Assembly (NCBI GenBank): GCA_032260385.1
Contig: JAVVEL010000001.1
Coordinates: 186,001-250,000, forward strand
Reading direction: 5' to 3'
Source: UBA9300 sp032260385
GTDB taxonomy: Bacteria; Bacteroidota; Bacteroidia; Bacteroidales; VadinHA17
Length of the DNA: 64,000 bases
Numbering within the stretch: the first letter of the stretch is position 1; the number at the start of each line of letters is the position of its first letter. The notes under the pieces were generated by a model. The model was not told where the DNA came from, searched no databases, and saw only the letters and a list, made by a program, of their open reading frames with translations. Position numbers and translations under genes: made by a program. Shown here in pieces: positions 35,544 through 43,110 of the stretch.

Positions 35544-35568
35544 AAACCACAAAATAAGTTATTCGTCT
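35544..35568 (+). promoter_or_regulatory. ECF-type promoter in front of porP
   Basis: AAACC at 35544-35548 and CGTCT at 35564-35568, spacing 15 (16 to GTCT). It resembles the element at 33621-33648 (AACC, 17, GTCTA), suggesting control by the ECF sigma encoded upstream. A long leader (about 115 bases) would precede porP. Confidence 0.4.
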
Positions 35569-35694
35569 TTTAGACAAAATTGTTTACAAGTTCCTCTGTT
35601 TTGTTAGTTACTGAATAATTTAGAAGGTAAAAAACGTAACTAAATTCATTTCATTTCGTTAATTTCGTATTTGATAGTCGAAACAGGACCGGAC

Positions 35695-36690
35695 TTGCGA
35701 ATAAGAATTAAATATACTACTGTTCTCATTAGCCTTTTAATCTCTGTCAGTCTGAAGGGACAGGATCCTCACTTTTCCCAGTTCTATGCCAATGCACTTT
35801 ATCTTGCACCGTCGTTCGCCGGGGCAATTGAAGAAAACAGGATATCAATAAATTACAGGAACCAGTGGCCGGCAGTATCAGGTGTTTTCAATACCTATAG
35901 TTTCAGTTACGACAGGTATATGCCTAATTTCCGCTCGGGGATAGGCATACTGGCAACTTATGACGTAGCCGGATCGGGAGACCTAAGTACAACCAATATC
36001 GGTCTGCTCTATTCCTACGATATACAGCTTAACAGGGAATGGCACTTACGTCCGGGTATTAATTTTAAATTTACCTACCTCGGACTCAATTATGGGAAGC
36101 TGATATGGAACAGTATGATAACGGCAAGGGGGACAACTCCCTCAGTCTATCCCCCGCCATTCGAAGGAGTGGCAGATGTGGATTTCGCCTTTTCTGCGCT
36201 GGCTTATAATGACAGGATATGGGGAGGTATAAACTTTGACCACCTGTTTAAACCAAGACAGTCATTCTATGGCGACTGGGACACTCATGTGCCTGTCAAG
36301 GTTAATTTCTTTGGAGGTATGCAGATATCGAGGCGGGGAAGATTGCTCAACAGGTATTCCGAAGTTATTTCCGTGGCAACCAATATAAAATACCAGGATC
36401 GTTTCTGGCAATCCGACCTTGGACTCTATTATTACAGGGACCCGCTGATCTTTGGACTGTGGTACAGGGGTATACCTTTTGTTACCACCCAGGCAGGAGA
36501 TGCAATTATCGGACTTGTTGGCATCAAAACACAAAATCTGCATATTGGCTACAGTTATGACTTCACAATATCAAACCTTATTGCATCAACCGGAGGCTCT
36601 CATGAAATTTCCCTTGTATACGAGTTTATTACTTCAACACTGGGTAGCCGCAGAAGAATGTTCCATGCCGTCCCGTGCCCTGAATTCTAA
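35695..36690 (+). CDS. PorP/SprF family type IX secretion membrane protein
   Basis: A 331-residue outer membrane protein. The longest frame starts with TTG at 35671, adding eight charged residues. TTG at 35695 gives a neat signal peptide (RIRIKYTTVLISLLISVSLKG) and has AGGACCGG upstream. The family opening QDPHFSQFYANALYLAPSFAG and NYRNQWPAVSGVFNTYSFSYD is followed by barrel strands (SGIGILATYDVAG, LRPGINFKFTYLGL, INFDHLFKPRQSFYG, HIGYSYDFTISNL). PorP and SprF are T9SS-associated barrels that present cell-surface proteins. It follows the PKD protein in a sigma-linked cassette. Confidence 0.92.
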   Translation: MRIRIKYTTVLISLLISVSLKGQDPHFSQFYANALYLAPSFAGAIEENRISINYRNQWPAVSGVFNTYSFSYDRYMPNFRSGIGILATYDVAGSGDLSTTNIGLLYSYDIQLNREWHLRPGINFKFTYLGLNYGKLIWNSMITARGTTPSVYPPPFEGVADVDFAFSALAYNDRIWGGINFDHLFKPRQSFYGDWDTHVPVKVNFFGGMQISRRGRLLNRYSEVISVATNIKYQDRFWQSDLGLYYYRDPLIFGLWYRGIPFVTTQAGDAIIGLVGIKTQNLHIGYSYDFTISNLIASTGGSHEISLVYEFITSTLGSRRRMFHAVPCPEF

Positions 36691-36702
36691 AAAACTTCCT
36701 TT

Positions 36703-36732
36703 TTCGTAATTCGCTAAATTCCTTTATATTTG
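36703..36732 (+). promoter_or_regulatory. Promoter of the OmpH-like/glycosyltransferase pair
   Basis: TTCG at 36703-36706, then 18 bases, then TATATTTG at 36725-36732, an exact -7 match. The ATG is 35 bases downstream. Confidence 0.55.
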
Positions 36733-36766
36733 TTGCCTGTTTTGTTTAACCAATTAACAATTACTG

Positions 36767-37372
36767 ATGAAGAAGTTACCTTTAATACTGTCTGTAGTGT
36801 CAATTCTTGGAGTAGCCTTTTTGTTAATCTGGCAGCTTGCATCGCCAGGGGAGAAAGAAGAGGTCAAAGACCAGACAGTTTCAGAAAAAATGCCCAGCGG
36901 AGATATAGCCTATGTGGAGATAGATTCAATCATACTTAATTTTGATATGTATTTCGACCTCCGGGATGACCTGATGACAAAGCAACAAAGCTCTGAAAAT
37001 GAATTGAATACAAAGGGCAGGCAATATGAATCGAGAGCACGAGATTATGAAGAGAAAGTCCGTAAGGGCCTGGTTACAAGAGCTACCGCTGCACAGATGG
37101 AACAGGACCTGCTCCAGCAGCAGCAGGACCTTCGGACTCTCAGAGACCAGCTTGAAAGTCAGCTGATGGAGGAAGAACAGGTGATGAACAGGAAAGTATT
37201 AAATTATATTTATGACTTCCTGGAAGAGTTTTCAGCTGATCATGACTATGACTACATCCTGGCAAAAAGCTTCGGAAGCCCTCTGATGTATGCTAATGAT
37301 GCCCTGAATATCACTGATGAGGTACTTAAGGGGGTTAATTATAAATACAATAAAGACACCGGTAACAAATAA
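36767..37372 (+). CDS. OmpH/Skp-like protein, third paralogue
   Basis: A 201-residue protein. The N-terminus (MKKLPLILSVVSILGVAFLLIWQLAS) has a hydrophobic segment without a clear cleavage site or lipobox, so it may be a signal anchor. Then IAYVEIDSIILNFDMYFDLRDDL is followed by a long coiled coil (residues 70-145, Gln-rich LLQQQQDLRTLRDQLESQL) and YDYILAKSFGSPLMYANDAL. This is the Skp architecture, tethered to the inner membrane. It lies apart from the bamA-linked copies and overlaps the glycosyltransferase gene by one base, so the two are coupled. Confidence 0.83.
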   Translation: MKKLPLILSVVSILGVAFLLIWQLASPGEKEEVKDQTVSEKMPSGDIAYVEIDSIILNFDMYFDLRDDLMTKQQSSENELNTKGRQYESRARDYEEKVRKGLVTRATAAQMEQDLLQQQQDLRTLRDQLESQLMEEEQVMNRKVLNYIYDFLEEFSADHDYDYILAKSFGSPLMYANDALNITDEVLKGVNYKYNKDTGNK

Positions 37373-38622
37373 TGAGTCTTATTTCCGATTATCTGGCAAA
37401 CAAAACATTAAGCGATGAATTGTTTGCGGATATACCGGCAAAAAATACAGGAATAATAGTGATAATCCCGGCCTTTAATGAGCCCGGGATTATTTTTACC
37501 CTGGAATCATTACGCAAGTGCAAAAGACCACCATGCAGGGTAGAACTTATCGTCCTGGTAAATGCTCCCCAACTGGCAGACAAAGGTCAGATTGAACAAA
37601 ATAAAATCACCTGCAAAGAACTGTCAGACCGGGAAAAGGATAATGATGATAAGGTTTTTAAGCTTCTCTGTCATGATACAGGAGTGAGAGATGCAGGCTG
37701 GGGTGTGGGCATGGCCAGGAAAATGGCCATGGATGAAGCCCTGAGACGTTTTTATAAACTGGGTAATCTATCTGGTGTCATAGTATCACTCGATGCTGAC
37801 TGCCTTGTGTCAGATAATTACCTGGTGGAAATTTATGATGAACTCTATAGTCGAAACGATCGCAAGGCCTGCTCAATTTATTATGAACACCCTCTCGACG
37901 GAGCATTACCGGCCGAGTTATACAATGCCATTGCACAGTATGAGTTACACCTGAGGTATTACTTTCAGGCACTTAAATATGCAGGCTTCCCATGGGTCTT
38001 CCATACACTGGGCTCAGCCATGGCCGTTGAAGCTGAAGCCTACGCCAGGGCAGGAGGAATGAGTAAAAGACAGGGGGCAGAAGATTTTTATTTTATCCAG
38101 AAAATGATCCCTGCCGGCGGATATTTTAACCTGAATACCACAACAGTAATGCCTTCACCCAGGATATCCGGCAGGGTGCCTTTCGGAACGGGACCGGTGA
38201 TGGCAGAAATAATAAAAACAGGTGAAAAATATCTTACATATAATCTCATGGGATTTGAATTCCTTAAATTATTCTTTGATAATATAAATCTTTTGTACGG
38301 CGGTGACAGTGAAATCAGGGAAGAAGTTTATTACATCCTGCATGAAAGCCTAAGGGAATTCCTGGAGAGAAATGACTGGGCCAATAAAATAAACGAGATA
38401 AGAAACAATACATCATCCCGGGCTGCCTTCAGGAAGCGTTTCTTTAACTGGTTCAATATGTTCAGAGTTGTTAAATACCTGAATTTTGCCCATAGTGAAA
38501 GGTATCTTGATAAGATCCCGGTACAGGAGGCAGCAGTTCTCCTGCTGAAAAAAACCGGACGGGATGTCACAAATTATAATGCCAGGGATTTACTGAGGCA
38601 ATTCAGGGAAATGGAAAGGTGA
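37372..38622 (+). CDS. Family 2-type glycosyltransferase
   Basis: A 416-residue GT-A protein. IIVIIPAFNEPGIIFTLESL at residues 28-47 is the nucleotide-sugar binding start; VIVSLDADCLVSDNYL near 140 holds the DxD site; GFPWVFHTLGSAMAVEAEAY and RQGAEDFYFIQKM resemble the acceptor-site and ED motif. There are no transmembrane segments, so it acts in the cytosol or at the membrane face. The acceptor is unknown. It is coupled to the OmpH-like gene and converges with divIC, one base from its stop. Confidence 0.85.
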   Translation: MSLISDYLANKTLSDELFADIPAKNTGIIVIIPAFNEPGIIFTLESLRKCKRPPCRVELIVLVNAPQLADKGQIEQNKITCKELSDREKDNDDKVFKLLCHDTGVRDAGWGVGMARKMAMDEALRRFYKLGNLSGVIVSLDADCLVSDNYLVEIYDELYSRNDRKACSIYYEHPLDGALPAELYNAIAQYELHLRYYFQALKYAGFPWVFHTLGSAMAVEAEAYARAGGMSKRQGAEDFYFIQKMIPAGGYFNLNTTTVMPSPRISGRVPFGTGPVMAEIIKTGEKYLTYNLMGFEFLKLFFDNINLLYGGDSEIREEVYYILHESLREFLERNDWANKINEIRNNTSSRAAFRKRFFNWFNMFRVVKYLNFAHSERYLDKIPVQEAAVLLLKKTGRDVTNYNARDLLRQFREMER

Positions 38623-38623
38623 C

Positions 38624-38968
38624 CTATTCTTTTTCGGGTTCTGATAACTTTTCACCATCTTCATTGACGATGATATATATATCCTCGTTGTCTTTCTTCA
38701 TGAAATATTGTTCGCGGGCAAATTTCTCAAGATTCTCATTGCTTGTTTTAAGCTCATTCAGTTTTCTCTTGTCTTCTTCTATCCTTTCACGGTAATATTC
38801 CCTGTCCCTCTCAAGCTGCTTCATGTTTTTCACATAATGATACCTCTGGATAAGATTATTATTGTCAAAAATAATTATCCAGATAAGGAAGACAAGCAGG
38901 GTGAGGAAATACCTGTTCCTTAATATTGGCGGTATCCTGTTGAATAAGCTTCTAAAGAATTCATTCAT
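38624..38968 (-). CDS. FtsB/DivIC-like septum formation initiator
   Basis: A 114-residue single-pass membrane protein. A short basic N-terminus and the helix RYFLTLLVFLIWIIIFD (residues 20-36) are followed by a periplasmic coiled coil (YVKNMKQLERDREYYRERIEEDKRKLNEL) and the conserved LEKFAREQYFMKKDNEDIYII, the FtsB/DivIC signature. These proteins join FtsL and FtsQ at the divisome. An acidic tail ends the protein. Confidence 0.9.
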   Translation of the reverse strand: MNEFFRSLFNRIPPILRNRYFLTLLVFLIWIIIFDNNNLIQRYHYVKNMKQLERDREYYRERIEEDKRKLNELKTSNENLEKFAREQYFMKKDNEDIYIIVNEDGEKLSEPEKE

Positions 38969-39013
38969 AGCACAAACCTAAAACAAATTTGTAAAATAAA
39001 CAATGATATATTT

Positions 39014-39217
39014 CTAACCTCCACTCATAAGATACCACATCTGTACATCATCTCCATCTCTTATAAGCGCTTTGTCATAGTCATCCCTTTTGATGAGCCT
39101 GCCATTTATTCTCACAATCCTCATCCTGTAGGTAAACCGTTTCATTTCCAGCATCTCGGTAACGGTCATCTCATCCCTGTCAAATTCTTCAGGCCTGTTA
39201 TTTAGTGTAATCTTCAT
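39014..39217 (-). CDS. ThiS/MoaD-type sulfur carrier protein
   Basis: A 67-residue ubiquitin-fold protein ending in SGG, the C-terminal Gly-Gly that is adenylated and thiocarboxylated. MKITLNNRPEEF, MTVTEMLEMKRFT, IVRINGRLIKRDDYDKALIRDGDDVQMWYLMSGG fit the ThiS pattern. It overlaps the ThiF-like gene by four bases (ATGA). No thiG, thiH or thiC is nearby. Position beside AOR and moa genes suggests that it supplies sulfur for molybdopterin or tungstopterin in place of MoaD. That assignment is inference. Confidence 0.85.
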   Translation of the reverse strand: MKITLNNRPEEFDRDEMTVTEMLEMKRFTYRMRIVRINGRLIKRDDYDKALIRDGDDVQMWYLMSGG

Positions 39218-39807
39218 CTTCTTTTCCTCTTCATTAAAATCTCAACAACGGCATTTGCCTGCATGTTCGCCACTATGGCTACACGGGGGGCCATTGGAGG
39301 CAACTCATCCGATGTTTCTGTTTTCTCATCCCCGCATATAATGACAGTATCGGCAATTATCCTCTCCCTGAGCTCATTCGTCTTTCCATAGCCTGCCAGT
39401 CCCGATCCCAAAATTAGCGGACGCTCAGGCCAGGTACTCATTACTGCCTCAGCAAGCATCTCCTTCATATCAGACTTGTCAAAAGCTTCGACTATTACAT
39501 CGCAATCAATGAAAATATTGGGAATGTTGTCAGCATTGAGTTTTAAGTCATGGACCTTAATACTGAGCTCCGGATTTATCCTTTGCAGATTATCCCTTAA
39601 TGCTTCGGTTTTTTTAATGCCAACCTGGTCGGTGAAATAATATTGCCTGTTCAGGTTGCTGCCTTCGACAATGTCATAGTCTGCTATTACAAGCTTCCCT
39701 ATACCGCTGCGTGCAAGTGCAACGGCACAGTTCGACCCCAGGCCGCCAGCCCCGGCTATGCCCACGGTATACAGGGCTAAATGATCTTTTATCTCATTGA
39801 ATTTCAT
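39214..39807 (-). CDS. ThiF-family carrier-protein adenylyltransferase, short type
   Basis: A 197-residue E1-like enzyme with the ATP-binding GIAGAGGLGSNCAVALARSGIG, the Asp-loop IADYDIVEGSNLNRQYYF, and the catalytic region ELPPMAPRVAIVANMQANAV. It lacks the zinc CxxC pairs and catalytic Cys of MoeB/ThiF1, as do the short ThiF family-2 proteins. The longest frame begins at 39879 inside the upstream gene; ATG at 39807 gives MKFNEIKDHL and overlaps that gene by 14 bases. It should activate the adjacent ThiS-like protein. Whether it serves thiamine or W/Mo-cofactor synthesis is not settled by sequence. Confidence 0.85.
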   Translation of the reverse strand: MKFNEIKDHLALYTVGIAGAGGLGSNCAVALARSGIGKLVIADYDIVEGSNLNRQYYFTDQVGIKKTEALRDNLQRINPELSIKVHDLKLNADNIPNIFIDCDVIVEAFDKSDMKEMLAEAVMSTWPERPLILGSGLAGYGKTNELRERIIADTVIICGDEKTETSDELPPMAPRVAIVANMQANAVVEILMKRKRR

Positions 39808-40516
39808 GTTTGTAATCATTCCTTGCAATATACACCTTATTAAGATAGGGAAGAAATCCCCTGGTTCCGTGACCTGCACCTACGATGTCAAGTACGCTAT
39901 TATCATTATGTCTGAATACCGACCCGAAAACCACCTTAATTCCCTGATACCTGAACATCTCTTCAGAAAGGATATTTGACGGACCCAGCAAAAAGATACT
40001 GCAGTTATCAGGGGCAATACCAATAAGCTCATTGAAGGTCTTGTTAAAGACTGTGGTCCCGGTAAGGATAATGGCTTCGGCTCCCGATAATGAATTTTCC
40101 ATCTTTGAAAGATCTGACAGAATATGACTTTGCTTTTGGATATCAAACACTTCCAGGGGAAGACCCTTATGGAGAAACTTCTGGTAAAGGCTTTCAAAAT
40201 AACCTACCATAACTATCCTGCGGTACCTGCTGAAATCTACGCTCTCAAAAATATCTTTAATATCACTGTAATCCCTCTCATAATTCAATATCGAATTAAA
40301 ATATGCATTCAGTATAATCCTGTGCGCGGGGTCATCCGTGTCGGCTTCGCCTTCAAAAATGAGCCTTTCATTCATCTTAGTTCCCAGTGTTGCACACACT
40401 CCTATGTTGCCTGACTGGTTCATGATGGCAATATATTTTTCTCCGATAGCCCATTTTTTTATATTGCTGCGGTCAAATCCCCTTAATGAATAAAAGTGCT
40501 TTATCGGCTCTTCCAT
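39794..40516 (-). CDS. DUF364 / DUF4213 putative metal-chelatase-like protein
   Basis: A 240-residue protein resembling the DUF364 Rossmann-like family. The N-terminal half (IGEKYIAIMNQSGNIGVCATL, residues 20-50) fits DUF4213. The C-terminal half has VMVGYFESLYQKFLHKG, IILTGTTVFNKTFNELI and CSIFLLGPSNILSEEMFRYQGIKVVFGSVFRH, the DUF364 core (VGxFxxx..L and LGPSTPLsexlfxxG). Members occur with metal-cofactor genes, and a heavy-metal-binding or chelatase role has been suggested for them. It is the first gene of a minus-strand trio divergent from AOR. Inference: metal insertion into the pterin cofactor. Confidence 0.75.
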   Translation of the reverse strand: MEEPIKHFYSLRGFDRSNIKKWAIGEKYIAIMNQSGNIGVCATLGTKMNERLIFEGEADTDDPAHRIILNAYFNSILNYERDYSDIKDIFESVDFSRYRRIVMVGYFESLYQKFLHKGLPLEVFDIQKQSHILSDLSKMENSLSGAEAIILTGTTVFNKTFNELIGIAPDNCSIFLLGPSNILSEEMFRYQGIKVVFGSVFRHNDNSVLDIVGAGHGTRGFLPYLNKVYIARNDYKHEIQ

Positions 40517-40597
40517 AAAAATCCAATTTTCCTCAAAAATATGCTTTTTATGCTTTCTTTCCTAGGCTAAGCTGCAACCGGAATTGGTTTACTCCCC

Positions 40598-40636
40598 GCC
40601 TCCTGCCTTCTGCCTCCTGCCTTATGCCTCCAGCCC
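40598..40636. repeat. 14-base low-complexity tandem repeat
   Basis: GCCTCCTGCCTTCT (40598-40611) and GCCTCCTGCCTTAT (40612-40625), then a partial unit to 40636. It lies between the DUF364 gene and the AOR promoter. Such Bacteroidota intergenic repeats carry no known function. Confidence 0.75.
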
Positions 40637-40661
40637 TAACCGTTATGTAAACATTAACATA

Positions 40662-40692
40662 TTGATAGATGTCATTTTATCATCTATATTTG
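40662..40692 (+). promoter_or_regulatory. Promoter of AOR
   Basis: TTG at 40662-40664, then 20 bases, then TATATTTG at 40685-40692. This is a good Bacteroidota promoter, with a leader of about 55 bases before the ATG at 40753. Confidence 0.65.
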
Positions 40693-40752
40693 GGCTTTAA
40701 CTTGTGCTTGATTTGTACATCAGGAAATAATAATATAAATAACTTGTAAGAA

Positions 40753-42906
40753 ATGGATATACAGGCAATTAAAGAAAAACACAGATTACTGAAGGAAGCT
40801 TCCTATGACTGGGTACCGCTGGAAAAGGGATATACTGATAAGATACTCTATATCAATGTTGGCACTAACGAGATAAAGGAAAAGGACGTTCCTCTTGAAA
40901 TGAAAGAGAAATTCATAGGGGGTAAGGGCTACGGATTAAGGCTCCTGTGGGATGCCACCGATCCGGGAACTCCCTGGAATGACCCTAAAAATGAGATCAT
41001 TATCTCTTCCGGACCTGTTGGCGGTATAACTCAGTATTCAGGTACAGGTAAATCCCTGGTGGTATCAATATCTCCCCAGACTGATTCTGTCATTGACAGT
41101 AACGTGGGTGGATTTTTTGGTCCCTTTCTTAAGTTTGCCGGTTACGATGCACTGGAGTTGCAGGGAAAGGCTGAAAAAAATATTATTGTTTATATCGACG
41201 GCACAAATCACAGGATAGAAATCAATGAGGCTCCTGCTGAGGCTGTTGACAGCCATGTGCTTTCAGAACAACTCACTGAGATGTACGCAGATGATGAAAA
41301 GGATAAGAAAAATGTTGCTGTTGTATCCAGTGGAAGCGCTGCCGGAAATTCTCTTATCGGGATGCTGAATTTCAGCTTCTATGATCCCAAAAGGAAGGTT
41401 GTAAGGATGAAACAGGCCGGAAGGGGAGGTATTGGGACAGTATTCCGTGATAAAAAAATTAAAGCTCTTGTGTGTAAGGTGCCCGGCGTTAAAGGAAATC
41501 TGAATAATGTTGTTGACCTGGAGGCAATAATGGAGAGGGGCAAACGCTTTAACCGTGAAATGCGTGAACTCGACCATAAGCAGGCAAAAATGAAACAGGT
41601 TGGCACCGCTCATCTCATTGAGATCATGAATGACCATGATCTCCTGCCTACTAACAATTATAAGTTTGGCAGCCACCCCGATGCCATAAAAATCCATTCC
41701 GATGAATGGAAGAAAGTATTTACCCAGGGAATCCCTGACGGATGCTGGATAGGATGTAACATGTCATGCTCAAAAGGTGCCGATGATTATGTGGTCCGTA
41801 CCGGTCCTTATAAAGGACAGAAGGTGATTGTTGACGGTCCTGAATATGAGAATGCCGGCGGACTGGGATCAAACTGCGGCATTTTTAGCACTGATTATAT
41901 CCTTGAAGCTAATTTTTATTGTGATACCTATGGGATTTGCACAATCACCTGGGGAACCCTCCTTGCCTTTATTATGGAATGTTATGAAAATGGCATCCTT
42001 AACGAGGAAAGGACAGGCGGACTTAAACTTAACTTCGGTAATGCAGATTCAGCGATGGAACTTATGCACATGCTCAGCCGCGGTGAAGGATTTGGCAGGG
42101 TTGCCGGTATGGGTGTCAGAAAAATGAAGCAGATGTTCATAGAAAAAGGATGGGGTGACGCGGGCTTTCTGAATGATATCGGAATGGAGAATAAGGGATT
42201 GGAATATTCTGAATATATCTCCAAGGAATCACTTGCCCAGCAGGGTGGTTTTGCAATGACCAATAAGGGCCCCCAGCACGATGAGGCCTGGCTTATTTTC
42301 ATGGATATGGTTAATAACCAGATTCCTACCTTCGAGGATAAAGCCGAAGCACTCCACTACTTCCCCATGTTCCGCACCTGGTTCGGACTGGTGGGCTTGT
42401 GTAAACTACCATGGAACGATGTTGAACCCGAGAATAATGCCGAAACGGATGAGCCTGCCAAGGTGCCCGAGCATGTTGATAACTATGTAACAATATATAA
42501 GGCAGTTACAGGCAGGGAATTTGACAAGCACCGAATGATAGAGGACTCTGAAAGGGTCTACAATTTTCAGCGTATATTTAACCTCAGGAGGGGTTATGGT
42601 ACCCGCGAACACGACCGCCAGCCTTACCGTGCAGCAGGACCGGTGACCGTTGAGGAATATGAATCCAGGGTCGAAAGATATGATAAGCAGATGAAGGAAC
42701 TGATAGGTGTCGACCCCGAAGGTAAATCAGTTGAGGAAAAAATTGCCATTACCCGTAAATACAGGGAAAAACGCTATGAAGACCTGATTGATGCCGTTTA
42801 TAAGAGGAGGGGATGGAATAAAAATGGAGTTCCTAAAATTGACTTCCTCAAAAAAATCAAAATGGATTTGCCCGAATTGATAGAAGTGGTAAAAGATTAC
42901 CAGTAA
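40753..42906 (+). CDS. aor: Aldehyde ferredoxin oxidoreductase (tungsten-pterin enzyme)
   Basis: A 717-residue AOR-family enzyme, longer than the usual 600-620. The N-terminal domain has GGKGYGLRLLWD and ISSGPVGGITQYSGTGKSLV, and GRGGIGTVFRDKKIKALV binds the pterin. The cubane ligands are C331, C335, C339 and C550. Spacing C-x3-C-x3-C differs from the classic C-x2-C-x3-C; the last ligand is in GLVGLCKLPW. These enzymes oxidise aldehydes to acids and reduce ferredoxin. The exact substrate cannot be told. It is divergent from the ThiS/ThiF/DUF364 trio and upstream of the W/Mo uptake and cofactor genes. Confidence 0.93.
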   Translation: MDIQAIKEKHRLLKEASYDWVPLEKGYTDKILYINVGTNEIKEKDVPLEMKEKFIGGKGYGLRLLWDATDPGTPWNDPKNEIIISSGPVGGITQYSGTGKSLVVSISPQTDSVIDSNVGGFFGPFLKFAGYDALELQGKAEKNIIVYIDGTNHRIEINEAPAEAVDSHVLSEQLTEMYADDEKDKKNVAVVSSGSAAGNSLIGMLNFSFYDPKRKVVRMKQAGRGGIGTVFRDKKIKALVCKVPGVKGNLNNVVDLEAIMERGKRFNREMRELDHKQAKMKQVGTAHLIEIMNDHDLLPTNNYKFGSHPDAIKIHSDEWKKVFTQGIPDGCWIGCNMSCSKGADDYVVRTGPYKGQKVIVDGPEYENAGGLGSNCGIFSTDYILEANFYCDTYGICTITWGTLLAFIMECYENGILNEERTGGLKLNFGNADSAMELMHMLSRGEGFGRVAGMGVRKMKQMFIEKGWGDAGFLNDIGMENKGLEYSEYISKESLAQQGGFAMTNKGPQHDEAWLIFMDMVNNQIPTFEDKAEALHYFPMFRTWFGLVGLCKLPWNDVEPENNAETDEPAKVPEHVDNYVTIYKAVTGREFDKHRMIEDSERVYNFQRIFNLRRGYGTREHDRQPYRAAGPVTVEEYESRVERYDKQMKELIGVDPEGKSVEEKIAITRKYREKRYEDLIDAVYKRRGWNKNGVPKIDFLKKIKMDLPELIEVVKDYQ

Positions 42907-42958
42907 GGTCATCCTAATTATTATTGGAATACCGGAACCGAGCCCCGAGTAATCCTTT

Positions 42959-43024
42959 GGAGGTTGCTGAAAGCAAGTGAGTCCTGTGAGCTCGATGATG
43001 CTTGTGCTTCACCGCTTCAACCTC
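42959..43024 (+). other. Possible structured RNA or intergenic hairpin after AOR
   Basis: GAGGTTG at 42960-42966 and CAACCTC at 43018-43024 can form a 7-base-pair stem enclosing 51 bases, in which AAGCAAG and CTTGTGCTT can partly pair. The sequence is more GC-rich than other gaps. No T tract follows. I do not recognise a known riboswitch. Confidence 0.25.
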
Positions 43025-43110
43025 TTAGCCTCTAAACCTGCTGTATGACATTTGCAAGCGTTATGCAAAAAAATTATATTCGCTTCCTGTTTCATTTTTT
43101 TCCTGACAGT

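Noticed and set aside
39014..39807. Thiamine biosynthesis operon
   Set aside because: thiG, thiH, thiC and thiE are absent, and the neighbours are AOR and a DUF364 protein. A link to W/Mo cofactor is more likely, though not proven.
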